Shown here: positions 13,601 through 27,080 of the stretch, piece by piece | Position numbering within the stretch: the stretch's first letter is position 1 | Layout of the letters: each line of letters opens with the position of its first letter | Assembly (NCBI GenBank): GCA_023238725.1 | Contig: CM041552.1 | Location: 16,097,147-16,161,146 of the forward strand | From: Scortum barcoo | Lineage: Eukaryota; Chordata; Actinopteri; Centrarchiformes; Terapontidae | Length of the DNA stretch: 64,000 nt | Direction: 5' to 3' | Program-made: the position numbers and the translations under genes | The notes under the pieces: model-generated | What the model was told of the DNA's origin: nothing | Seen by the model: only the letters and a program-made list of their open reading frames with translations | Database searches by the model: none

Positions 13601-16600
13601 TGAAGGTTTGTTGGAGAATAATTATTTATCTTTTTTCGTGTCAGAGGAAACTATATCTTTATTCATTCCCCATGTCCTGTGAATGGTATTAGAGGCCGTA
13701 GTCCAGCCCGAGCAGGGAGAACATCCAAACTTCACACAGGGAGTGTCGAGTTTATCCTTGGGTAAATAGCTTTGTGATAAAAAAACAAATGTCAACTGAC
13801 CTCAGCTTTGCGCATGTTTTCTTTGGTGTCTTCTATCTTCATCTCCAGATCTAGTCTGCCCTGCTCTGTGGGGGGCAAGCCGTGGCTCTCGCACTCCTCC
13901 AGACACTGAAAACAAAAATGAACAAACACATTACTTTATCACAAAAATAGCGAGTGTTTTAAAATGGACTTCATATACTAATACTGCACACATGTGAGCG
14001 TGTGTGTGTGCGTCCATCTTACTCTCTTGTAATGTATGATGTTCTTGTGTTCTCTGGCCACTCTGGTCGCCCATTTCCTGGCCTCCTTGTTCAGGCTGTG
14101 CTCCTCCGTCGTCCCCGTCTCCGACTCCAGCTGACGACTCTAACACACACAAACACACACGTACACACATACCAGACAGGCATGGTTAAACACGTGTGTA
14201 CCCAGCACCACACACACACATACACAGGCCAGCATGGGAGGCAAACACACATACACAGTCACACATATAAGTACACTGTCAGCGATAACGGCACAAGGTG
14301 TGTGATGTGCAGAAGCTGTTAATTAAGCTAAAAAAAGTGTGAGAAAGAGACTGTTTCCTTCTCACGTAATGAATACAGTGTGTGTTGCAAAGCTCTTTTG
14401 TTATCCTCTTGGAACAAAACAGCTGCTATTAAAACCACATGTGAAAGAGCATGAGTGTGTGAGAATGTGTGTGCGAGTGAGAGAGCGGGAGATGCCTTTT
14501 TTCAGACATACAGAAAGCACATATGTGGGCCTCTCAAAGAATCTGCATGGCTTTCCAATAAAACATTCAACATCAATTATAACCATGTGGCCCTTTTTCT
14601 TCAGACTAATGTATCAAATGTGTCTAAGTTTCAAGTCAGTCATCCACCTAGTATCAACGACAGAACCAGCACACGTTATTTCAAACATTATTTATTAAAG
14701 GACCTGATTTTTTAAAGATCTCCCTCTTTGAAGAATGATTTGCCACATTAACGCACATTTTTTGGCAAAGTTAAAACAGTTTTGCTTACTTCCCATGGGA
14801 GACTTCTGTATTTCTTTTTTTTTCTGTGCTTTTGTTTGAAATGGGCAGAGCTTAGATGGAAAAAGGTGATGTCACCTACTGTGCTCCAAGTAGGATTCAG
14901 CAACATTTGAATGAAAATCTAATAAAAGTTAATGGTCAATCAAACCTGATCAAACAACACCCACACAGTCCTGATGAAGCACTTAAGCTAAGTTTTTGAG
15001 TGTTAAATTCTTAATAAGTAACACCTACAAACAGTTGTCTTTACTTTGCTTATCTAGTCAGGAATATTTGATATTATACAAAAATGCTTTTTTTCAGGAC
15101 CCCAAAGGAAAGGGAAAAATGCATTATTACTGTCCAAAAAGTGACACTTTAATTCAGTCTTCTAACTTTTTGACTGTAGGAACAACAAGACAGAACAAGA
15201 CACACACACACAACAGAAAAAAAATCTAATTTCAGGTTTGAGAAATGTTGTTATATGTCTATGTTCTATTCCTTAATTTTACTATATTTATTTTGTATCT
15301 GTCATATATCCATTGTATATACCTTATGCAGAAACAAAATGTCATCTACACATTTGCTGCTTTGTCTCTTTTTAAAAATCCATTTCTTGGAAGGTCAGTT
15401 TTATGATTATCTTTTTCTGTACTTGTACTTGTTTACAAATATGACTCGGATTTGATCTTTTCCAAGCTGTCTACCATAAATATAGGTCATGCAAGGTCAG
15501 GAAAACATAAAGGACACTTTTTAGTACTGTGTGTAACTCAGTAAAGTTGCTGTTCCATTTGCTTAATTTTTTAGAAATCTTTTATACTCAGTTTGATTCA
15601 GCAAACTCAGATCAACACAGAAACTAAAACTTTCTTATCTGTTGGGAGATTATGTGGCATATATCAGTGGCCTATAATGTTTCGCAAATTACCAAAAGCT
15701 AATGCTATGACATCCATTCTGGCTATAGGCAGAAAGAAAATTGCCACTTTCAGAAAACACAAACTGAGCCTCAGGAGGTACATGCATTCAGCGTCTCGGA
15801 TGTGTGTTCACAGACCTGAGAGGCTGGGGTTTCCATAATCTGATAATAAAAGTGTGTTACCCAGACTAAAGTACACGATATTTTAATTGCAAGTTTCCAT
15901 GCACATCATATCTATTAATTATGTGCTGCTTCAGTAACAAGAGGGCATAAATCTGGCTAAGTATAGGTGTGAAACGAAGAGCATTACATGGGAGATTTAC
16001 GGCTTAATTACATTCAAGCAAGGGAGTTATGGCAGTGAGTTAAGGCAGAGAGGCAGAAAACTAGATTTGAACAGTGGCTCTAAACTGACATGTCGTGGAG
16101 GGAGCTTTGTGACTTGACAGTTTGCTACAATTTTGAAGGAAAGTGCGTAAATAAGAGCATCTTTCAGGTCTGCATGTTGCGGGGAAAATCAGAATTCAAA
16201 ACACTTTGAATCTTCTCCTTTCATGATATCTTTCAGTTACTCTCTGTGATGCTGTTAGTTTCGATTCCTCAGTCTGTATATCGGCATTATGTTCGCTTCT
16301 AACACACTCTGCAAAGTCCCTGAAAGAATCGGGTAGCAGTTTAAAATGTTCTGCTGGTCAATGTGAATCAGCTGACAGGCCAGTTAAATGTGGGCCAATG
16401 TAGGACATAAAGTGACACGGTGTCATACAGAACAAAATCAGTCTTTTCATTCTTTTATTTTCAATTATCATGATGTAGCGGGGACCTTTAGAAGCTATGA
16501 TCTGTGTTAATCAGATTACATGTGCTAACATAGCCATGTCAAACGTTTGTTTATTACATCAGGGTCACAATGATAAACCATTAGCTACTACTGTAAATGT

Positions 16601-19600
16601 GATAACAGGGGATATTACGGCACAGCCTGCCAGCTATGGGAAATGTTGAGTCTAGCACAGTGAACTAAAAATGGAGCGATCATACTGCACTTCAATAACA
16701 ACCTCAACTCTGTAATAACAGTCATTTAGGCAACTGTATAGAACAACTGTGTTTTTCAGAAACCACAGGGTTGGAGGGGTGTCAAAGTGTTGTTGTCTGT
16801 CTGTGTGAGTGGGATGTGCAGAATATGCTGGTGGGAAAGCAAGAGGTTAAAAGTTTAATTTTCTAATTTTCATTTGCTGAAGACGCATATCACAAGACTT
16901 GATGAGGACTTGCTGAGGACTCTTGTTCTGTGTTGATCCCCTCCTTCTAAGCGCTTGCTGTCTATCGTATAACTGTTAGGCAAAAATACAAAAAACAAAA
17001 ACAAAAGCTCTAAACTGAGTGATGTTTTTTGCCGCAGTAACAAGCTACTGCTGTCTGTTCTAATGCAGGTTTGCATCATTTCACACAAGTCATTGGCTCC
17101 CATTGTTTTCTAAAAAAGAATCTCTCTCCACAGCTTGCAGAGACATACCGCTGTCTTGACTAATATAATACATCATGTTGAACAGCACCTGTATCGCACT
17201 TAAGTCAAGGCGGAAGTATTTCTGTGTGAGCTGTTTTAATGGATTTTTTAAACACCATGACTCCGAGATGTCTGTGGAGAAACAGACAAAGGTGCTTGCT
17301 GGCTCTGGCAAAATTCATTGTCGTGATTAGACTTATTTTGTGCATTTATGGCAAAAAAGAAAACGCATAAAAGGTGTTATCCTAATAAACTAAGAGAAAC
17401 AATATCTGTGTATGTAAAGAGCTGCATGCACGTCCACATCCTTTATTTAGCTTTAGTCCTAGTTTTAGTATTATTTAATATTCACTACTTGTGCAGCCAT
17501 TTTTTTGTTTTATGGGTTGCTGACTGATAAAAGAATAAACCTCTTGATAATTTAGACATAATTTACCCACATAATACTGATACTTTCACTTATTCAGTAC
17601 CTTGTTTTTGGTGTGGTGGTTGAGTAAGTACTAACAAAGAATATAACAAAAAAACCCACAAACAAACAAAACAAGGACAGACACAACCATTCTGCCAGTA
17701 ATGACCATATTTTGAACCCATAACCCAACACAACTGGGCAAATACAAATCACACATGACAAACACGTGACTCATGTATCTACAGGAAGGCATTGACAGCA
17801 TAGCGATATCGCAAAAGATGATGCAGCAGCAACATGGTTTCGCCCTCTGATGAGCAATTTGGTGCTGGGACTGTGCTGCTCACCAGCACACAACAATGTG
17901 ACAGCATCACAGTGCTGTGAAGTTACTGACATAGCAGTGGTGTTCGGTAATCCAGCAAATGTGGCTCTCCCATTTCATTATCATGGAGCAACTAGACAAT
18001 GCAGGATATATGAGCTCTTATAATAAGAATACCGCATTGATTACTTTTGTGATTCGTGCAATTTGAGGCACAAAAACAACTCCCCACGTTGATCCCAGTC
18101 AGACTGCTTTGTCTTCTACCGCCCCAGGGTATGGGTGACGTTGCTCTTACACCCATCAATAGCAATGACTTATTTGACACCAGAGCACAGGGACGGTTTA
18201 AAAGTTCCTATACCTGGTTTCCGCAACTATGCACATTATTACTGAAATGAACTGCAGCACAGCTTCAACTTTGAAACACTCCTCTGATAAAACTTATCTT
18301 ATATTTCTAATAGTATTTGTGTGTAATGTTTGTATGGTCATGGACGCGTTACTCAGAGAGAGAATCTGATAACTGAAACAATTAAGTCAAAGAGGAAAAC
18401 TTGCACACATTATTTTAATGGTTATGGACCTGACCATTAGTCTGATGGGAGTCTTTCTGGGTGTTTCTGTGTGCTAGTATTTCCCATGCACATGCTCACA
18501 GTCCCCTGTGTCGAATGTCTTTGTGTTGAGGCTGGCTAGACATGCTGTAATGGCTGCACTATTTTCTGTTTAGGAAGAGGGATGGGCCCACACTGCTTAC
18601 CAGGATGGATATCTAGGATATAAAGGTTGTTCTAGTTGACTTAATGTATTTTGGCTGTTTGCGGTCAATCAGGGTTAAATCATGGAGGAAAAAGCACTCC
18701 TGTCCACCTCAGCACTTTATATCTGAGCAGTTTAGGGTGACGTTTACTGTATGTCTTAATATTGTGTTGTCACGTCAGCAACCTGGCAAAGTTATTATCT
18801 CATCTAATTCTGATTTATTATTTACGGTGATCATGAGGTGCACTGCAGTCAGCCTGTACGCAAAGTCATTTTTGTAAGGCGAGAGCAAAAATAGAACTAC
18901 AAGTCACAGAGTTAAGTCACTCTGTAGTCTTACATCATACATAGTGATTTATACGTTGTCATGCAAAATGTCAGTTGAACTGCATTATTAAGAGACCAAG
19001 GCTTTGTTAGGAGATACATGAGTGGTGCAGGTTTCCTACAGTGCATGTTCAAGGAGGACAGATAAACAGACAGACATGAATGGAGTGGATGATTCATGGT
19101 TTGTGTCAGGGATGAAGATGGGAAATGCTAACAACGGTTGAGACTACCTGTGCCAGGGTCATTCTCATGGCACTGACGGGCGACGGCTCAATATCCACCA
19201 ACTGCTGCACCGAGCTCAGAGTCTGGCGCACACACACGAGAGCAGGCGAGTGCCCACGCGCACACACACGCCAAAGAGCAGCAGTGCAAGCACACAGACA
19301 CACAAACACAGGGAGGGGTTAATGGAAAGAAAGTTAAGGGGAAAGTGTTAGCAAAGGTTTAACAGGATTAGGAAAACACACGGAAGGAACAGCACATCGT
19401 TGTTTAGAGAAATGTTAGAGCATCAGTACATGTTAAAAAAAAGAGGAAAAGATCAGAGAGGGAAAGAAAATTTGGCAGAACACAATGCGAGAGAGCGTGA
19501 AAGAGGGAAAGAAAGAAGCAGAGAAACAAGAGAGCACAAAGTGACTCAGACACAAGAGAGAAGGAGAGCTGTAGAGGAATCAGGACCGCTGTCTACTGGG

Positions 19601-22600
19601 AGACTTCTCTTTCTTAGCCAGCAATACTTTAACAAGCCCCAAAAGGGGTGAGACAGCGCGATTCCCACTGCTGCACTGGGCTCACACAGGCACTGATCGA
19701 TTTACAGCAATCTGACATATTTTTAACAATCAGCAACAACTTGATTTGACAACAATTTCACAAAAAAAAACAACTTAAGCTTAATGTACATGATGAAAAG
19801 AAGCTCAGACTACAAAGAAAAGCTCCCAGTGGACACATAACATTTGGCGTTGAAGTGATTAATATTAGAACACAGACTAGATTCATGCTGCTGTCACCAG
19901 ACACTAGTTAACTGGACAACTCCGTCCTGAATTGTTGAACATAAAGTAATCTCCAAAGGCTGGAAACAAAAGAGCCAAAGACCTCTCTAGAGAATAAAAA
20001 TCCTCAGAGCTGTGGCTCTCTGATTTCCAGCTTGGAAGCCTCTCAGCCCCAGATGTATTAATGGGATTCTCTAAAATCATACGAGTGAAGAATTTATATG
20101 GATGTATTCTGTTTCAGTGATTTAGCTGATTGAGATGAGCAGAGGACTTTATCCACACAGATAAAATACAACATTGGAAGGGACAGAAAATTTAGGAGGA
20201 GGGAAAAGTCTGCATGTGGCGCAAAAGGCTGATTACTATGTATGTGTGTGTGAGTATGTGTTTGAAAGAGACAAGAAGGGAGAGAGCAGCCGTCCTGCTA
20301 TGTGAACAGGTTCATATACAAACAGCGCAGGTTCAACAACTAACTGCCTGTGTCTTACCGTGTCACATTCGCTGGGCTGGAACTGGAAGTCGTGTGCTTT
20401 GTGAAATACTGGGTTCTCCTGCATGAACAGCTGCTGGTTAAACTCTTGTATTATCTGGGAGAAAGACGAACAGAGGCAGTTAATACAGGGTGTTCACATG
20501 AGAGTTTTCTGCTGTGAAAACTTTATATTCCAATATTGGAATCCATAGTAACCTCGGAGAAGATACGCTGACTAAAGGTGCGGTTTCCCCCGAGAAGGAG
20601 CAAACTACAAACGTTTTTGCAGCCATATATAAAGCCTACAGTTGGTGAGTATTTCATATTCATGTACAGATTATGGGATTGATATTTTGACTCTCACTTT
20701 AGTGTTGTATTTACATGTCACGTCAAGGAGTACGAGTGGTAAGAGTCCCAAACTGGTTATATAACACTGCCGCCCAGCTGCAAGTGATGGCGCATTGAGA
20801 GGCATTGAACTCAGCTGCTAGACACATTGTGTTGATGAAAACCAATCACAGTGAGGTGTTTTGGTTTGGAAATCCATCCCTTTCCCTTTGAGCATGCTTT
20901 CATTTTCACTTGGAGTAGACTTAAAAAACACATATTTCTTAGTGACTCTGTGTCGTATTGTTTCTTACACACTGTTTATGTGAATAGTCAATATTTGAGT
21001 TAAGGGTTGCGGGTTTAATTTGCCTTTCGGTTTCTTTAGAAATGCCTTGTTAGTGTTGCTGCATTCCTCAGTTCAGTTTGACACACTTCTTCTTAAAATA
21101 CCGTATGTTAACAATGCCTCGAAACTCCAGCCCTCACCACAATTCCCCTAATGCGTAATGTCAGAAAAATAGTGCCTAGTGATAACAAATGACCTCAAAA
21201 TGTCAAAGTGTCCCATTTATTTCACTTAAGAAATACACACAGTTTTGACAAAATAAGCGCTTTGATCATGCTATAATGTCACGAAGATTGATGGATATCC
21301 CCAGCAGTTTTGAAACAAAAAAGAACACAGTATTTCTACAAGTGCTAACTTACTAATGAGCACAGAAGGTCTGTGTCTCTCACCACATCTGACTCACCCT
21401 CGTGGATTTGTCCAACAGAAACTGGAAGGTGTTGTGTGTGGCTTGCGAGGCCTCTAGCTCGGTACGACACAGCGCTACCAGGTAGTCTTTAACGTGCTCA
21501 TAGATCCTGCCATCCAAGGCCTAGAGGGCGGAGAGAAAGAAGGGCCGGGGGTTACGGTGCAGAATGGATTAATTCAATGTAATGCCATAATCCTTAATAA
21601 TAAAGTCGAGAGTACAAGGGAATCAGGAGGAGACACCCCGAAAGAGACAGGGAGAGGAGTACAAGAAGTTCAGAGGAGGTGAATAAAGTTAAGACAAAAG
21701 CTTTGGCTCATTTTCCTTCCACATTCATTCTGATGTGACGGGCCACTGGATTTTCCCCGTCACACCACCGTGAACAATAGTGCCTTATTTCTCGTCATCG
21801 AACTCTCAGCAGTCATTAAACCTCAGCTATTTTCTAACTGGCGGCCTGGCCATAACAATGCTTGTGTCCTTCCTGTCGTTTCTCAGCCCTGGGCAACAAT
21901 TCACCTTCAGGCACGTGTAGGTTGTACTAGTTTGTTTAACTTTGTCAACTGTTGTCAACACGGGACAAGGGTAAACTTTCTCCGGAAGGAATCGGATTAT
22001 TCAAATGTATGGTCATAAACGTGTTTGAGCCTCAAACGACGCCGAATCTGCTAATGTGTAGACTCGCGCTCCAAAGAAAACAAGAAGCTTTGGTAGTATT
22101 CATGGATCATTTGGCAAAGTGTCTAATCTTTACACAGTATTAGCAAAGAAAAAGCTTTAAACTGTGAGTGTCACAAAATCAGAGGAGCCAGACATGTTAA
22201 TGTGTCTGCTCTCAAGTCACAATAAGATAAAAATGTAATAAAAATCTGTAATCCACATTCACTTATGTTGCCTGATTAGACCCACTTCTCAAGATGCGTT
22301 AGGGCGGGACAACTTGCCCTGTGAGCATTCTTCATTGGTCCAGAGGGGTTTGTGACATTAAATAATTCCCAGCTTCAACCTGACTACTGGTCTAGCCAGC
22401 GTAGTAATTGAAAACATCAGTGCAACCCATTTTATTTATTTATACACCACTGTTGGTGTATAAATAAAAATTAAATGAAAAAGAAGCCTAACAGAGTTCA
22501 GCGTTAAAAGTTAGTTTGTTGCACACACACACACTTCTCACCATTGACCTGGCATTGCTGCTAACCCTGGAAAAAACGTTCAGTATGTATTATTTTGATT

Positions 22601-23034
22601 TATACTCCAGTACGCAAATCTTTTTATTTGTATTATTTGTGAAGTAAACCAAAGAGAGAGAGAAATAGAGAGAGAGAGAGTTTGACAGAGAATGAGAAGC
22701 AAGAGCAGGGGGGGGGGCAGAAAGTCAAGGGAAGGACAGAAACCGAGCAGATGTTTTCATTTGACAGCTCTTATCATTACAGGTTCCAATGCGCCGATAT
22801 AAAGACATTTTAATGAAGTATGCGGTCCAAATGAACAGCCTTTCTATGGGGACCTGTGGTATCTCTGCCAAGCTGTAGGCCACGTTGCCAAACAGACAGA
22901 TCAGACAGAGAGGAAACAGAGCGAGAGAGGCTAATGGAGTGGAGGAAAAAAGGAGGTAAGAGAGGAAGAGTGAGCATTTGAAAAGGTATAAAAGGTATTA
23001 GTGGGTGAGAGCAAGAATGAGAGACAGACAGAAA

Positions 23035-23075
<41 letters not shown>

Positions 23076-26000
23076 GTGGTCTTTGGATGGTGTTCTAACA
23101 GCTGCAGGGGAAGGTGAAGGGGTTCAGATTGCAATTCAACAAAACACAGAGACCGCAGACACATACACACACACACACACACACAAAAAACTCTCAAATA
23201 CTCAGACGCTCATACTCTCCTCTAGCCAAAGTATAAAAGCTCACACTCTCAGAAACCTGCACTCACTCTGTGCTAGCCAAGGGATGTCTTAGGCCAAGTC
23301 TGCAACCTCCCACCACACTGACTTTCCTTTCGCAGACACACACAGTTAAGACACGCAAAAACATGTTTTTCTTTAACACACACATAAACCACACGAAGTG
23401 GCGTTTGTTCACACACTAAAACAATGGGGGATCGACGAGGAAATTATGTCATTAAGGGTGGGTTGCTGGCTGACTTTTCTTTAAATGTTCCCTCATCATT
23501 CTGCTCACTTCCTCCTCCCCCTTTCTTCTCTTCCTCCCCTCCTCCTTTCATCCATTTAGGGTAGTGTTGAAACAGAGTGAGTCAGCTTCCAGAAAAAGCC
23601 CCGTCCCCATATCACTGGTCAGTAGAGTGCGTGTTTGTGTGTGTTGTGGTTGAATGACCGCATCAGACTGAACAATAAGTACAGAACAGCGGAGCAGACA
23701 GGGCAGCAGAGGTGTAATTGTGTGTGTGTGTGTGTGTTTGTGTGCGTCTAAGTGGAGGACTTTAGAGATGGACAGTTATAAGAGCATCGCCTGCCAACAG
23801 CAGAGGGGGATGTGGAGCAGTCTGTTGTTATGCTGGCCTCTCACTACAAGTGTCGCATCGACAAGGACAGTACTGCTCAGCCGAACATATATTTGTTCCT
23901 GCAAAGAGAAGTTTAGGCTTTCAGCTACAAGTCTACTCCTCTCACATCTCGAGAAAACAATTCTCTCATCTTAAAGACATCTTTTCGCATTCAATTCACA
24001 GTCTTTGTCTGTGGCTCAACATTTCATACAAAAAAAGGTGTGCTGTTTACAGAGAGCTGATGAACTTCCGCTGCTGTTGTGTTATATCTGAATTAATGAA
24101 ATTCAGTAGTATATGTCCCCATTCCAAAATGTCCTCTCATGGCCATATCCAATTAATTATGTTCACAGTCCTGCTGGAAACGGAGACAGAGCCAAAGAAA
24201 ACATGATGAATGGAGAAGCCCCCCAAAGAAACATAGTTATGTGGTTTTACTCGAACACTTTCCGGCCTGTATTGTGCCGTTTTGGTTATGCACATATTGT
24301 ATGCTGTTTTTATTCTTAAGTCTGCTGTTGAATCTGCTTTCTAGGCTGCGTTTCTCAACCTATCTCTGCGGAGCAAAACATTCCTCAGACTGTGAAAGAG
24401 CTTTTACTTTTGTGTAATGCAGATTTTTTGGTCCCTCTGTTAGGAGGTGTTGTTATCAGCGACTTCCAGGTGAGGACCTGTAAACAACACAAATAAAGCG
24501 GCAGAGGAGGGAGGGAGGGAGGATGAGCAGATTGCTTCCCTCCAGCGATGTCCCTCATTTTCTCTTGTGTGTTTGCGCACACGTATATGTGTATGTGCAC
24601 ATTTCCCCGCAGTCCCCTCCTTCTGTCACAAGGAGCGAAGGATCTATTATTCAGAATGGCCTCATAGTATAGATGCTCATACACGCCGGAGGCAGAGTAT
24701 GTGAGGGTGAAGGCGAGGGAGGAACAGAAACGAGGAGACGGGGAAGAGCATCTCAAGAAATTACCCAGAGGGGAGAAAAAGCAAAGAAAGAAACACAAAG
24801 CAAATATCTAATAATTCTGTGTATGCAACTTATTTTGGGGTTTAAACATTGTGTGTGTGTTTAAACTACCAAACAAGAGTCATGTCTGAGACTGATGACG
24901 GTCGGGACAGTCCCACATGTGATGTCTGTGTGACTGTGTGTGCGTGTGTGTCAGACTGACATGTTTGCACAGTATTTAGAAGGATGAGATCACCTCAGCT
25001 GCTTGACTTCACACAGTAGCTGAGGCGTGTCTGTGTGTGTACAGGCCAGACTGTCATTTAGTGTAAATGTGTGTGTCTGTCTGTGAACAAGACACACTAA
25101 TAATTGATTATTACCAGATTAAGGCAAAACTCCAAATATCACTGTTATAGTCTTTTGCTCTTTTATCTGTGGTCAATTAAAGTCAATATCAGACAGACTG
25201 AGTATAACTGATTAACAGATCTGGATATCTGGACCACAATGGCTTGTAGATATTTTAGTCTGATTTCTTCCTTTGTTTTGATTCTGTGCGCGTGCTGGAA
25301 AGGTCATGTAGCACCAGATGGACCAAAGTGTTTCAACACACCAACAGCAGCTTGCTACCACTGACGAAACAGATAGGATAGCAAATTTGGCTTCTGTGCC
25401 ACAAATCACACACAATAATCACATCACTTAACATGATTACTTAAAGTGATGGGGTTACAACTGACGTGACTAACAACAGAGTACACTGATAAAATCATGA
25501 AACCTACATCATACATCCATATTAACAAAAACACAACAGGTTTCCAGTAATGCACAGGTTGCGTGTGACCAGAAGACAGGAAGACGCTAAATGTGGAACA
25601 GAAAAACAAAATATCACCGATGCATCAAACTCAATTGTATCTATCCTTTGATGACCTTTCGTAACAGTGCTTAAGATGACAAACAACGTTGAAGCTGCCT
25701 GAGAATTCCTCTTGGTGCAGTTCATTCAAACATTGTGGAAATCACAATTTCACACCTACCAATCATTTGTTAAAAAGTAGACATCAGGATGGCTCATTCT
25801 GTGGGATTTTTCTTCACATAAGCCCCTTTCAGATCATAAATCCAGAGAACTCTCTTTGAAGACTCAAAACTGTGAAATAATCACTTCTTCATGTACAGTT
25901 TTCCTTCCTCCAGCCACTTCAGTGATTCTGAAAGGGAGTCTGACTTTGTGCACTCATAAAAGGAAAACATTTTATCCAAAATTGAGCTTTAATTCAAAGT

Positions 26001-27038
26001 AGCTCCCCACTTTGAATTTTGGAAGCAGAAAATGTGTCCCCATTCCTGGAAAATCCCTCTGGGTATTATCAAGTCGTTACTAAAAGTAAAAGAAAATGTC
26101 ATTACAGCCATTACAAACTACAACTTCAGCTGCCTAGTCTCTCCTTTATACAAATGTGCACTTGACCTTAAATGTCCACATTCTCGCATTCCGCTCACAT
26201 ATTTCAATTCTTTGCATTAACTCTCATGTAAATGAATACCTGTATGCAGTGCAGTAGATCTGTGTGGTAGTACCGGTCGTGGTGAGCGTTGGCAGCAGCT
26301 AGCGTTAGCAAGTAGTCATTCCTGGCCTGCGTTGCCTTGGAGTTACAGTCACTTCTCTTGGCTTTCAACTTAAATAAAAGAGAGACAGACGTTATTGTTG
26401 CATTACTATAAGATGCTGGAGCTTTAAGCTTTAAGTGGAGTTTCTTTTTAGGGTCCGGGGCTTATTAAAGAAGCAAAGTGAAGCAACTATTTTTGTTTTT
26501 GCATCGTGGCTTGAAAGGGTCTTTTAATGCTCAGCCTTAAGAAGGAGTGACGGCGTTGTGTGTGCATCTTTGTGAGAGGACACTCTTACCTTCACACTTG
26601 CTTTCTGTAAACTAATTCTTGACTGAAAAAGACCCAGTTTAGACCTGAAAACACAAAACAGAGCAAGTGAAGAAGTTAGTCTCAATGAATCATGTATCAA
26701 CATTAATATAAATGTATCCACGCTTGCACATTTAAAAATTCGAAAAATAAACACACATTGTTTTGTTTTTGACACCCATCTTGACATTCGACTAATCCAC
26801 AATCATCAGTTTATTCGAACATATATTAAAACCAAGGTAAGGTAGATAGGAGAAAAATATCCAGGCATTTCTACAACATCAAAACTCCGATCTCTAACCT
26901 TTGACTCAGAGCAGGCATCATATATTGACTGTGAACAGGCTGGAGCTGGGCGGCAATAAATCTCCGCCTGATCTGGCCATCATGATTTATATGGATGGTG
27001 ACATCAAAAAGTCCCGCCTGATAAAGTGATGGAGTGAG

Positions 27039-27080
<42 letters not shown>

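Larger units (their letters stand above)
21521..26239 (-). other. fchsd2 intron 8
   Basis: 4.7 kb. Contains a 15-bp perfect hairpin (22435-22468), a (GT)19 tract (23036-23073), a (CA)n tract (23164-23184), a G-run near 22709 and a purine-rich stretch 22650-23035. No coding sequence recognised. Confidence 0.55.

Noticed and set aside
23005..23292. Open frames made of Cys-Val or Thr-His repeats at dinucleotide tracts
   Set aside because: Translations of GT/CA microsatellites.
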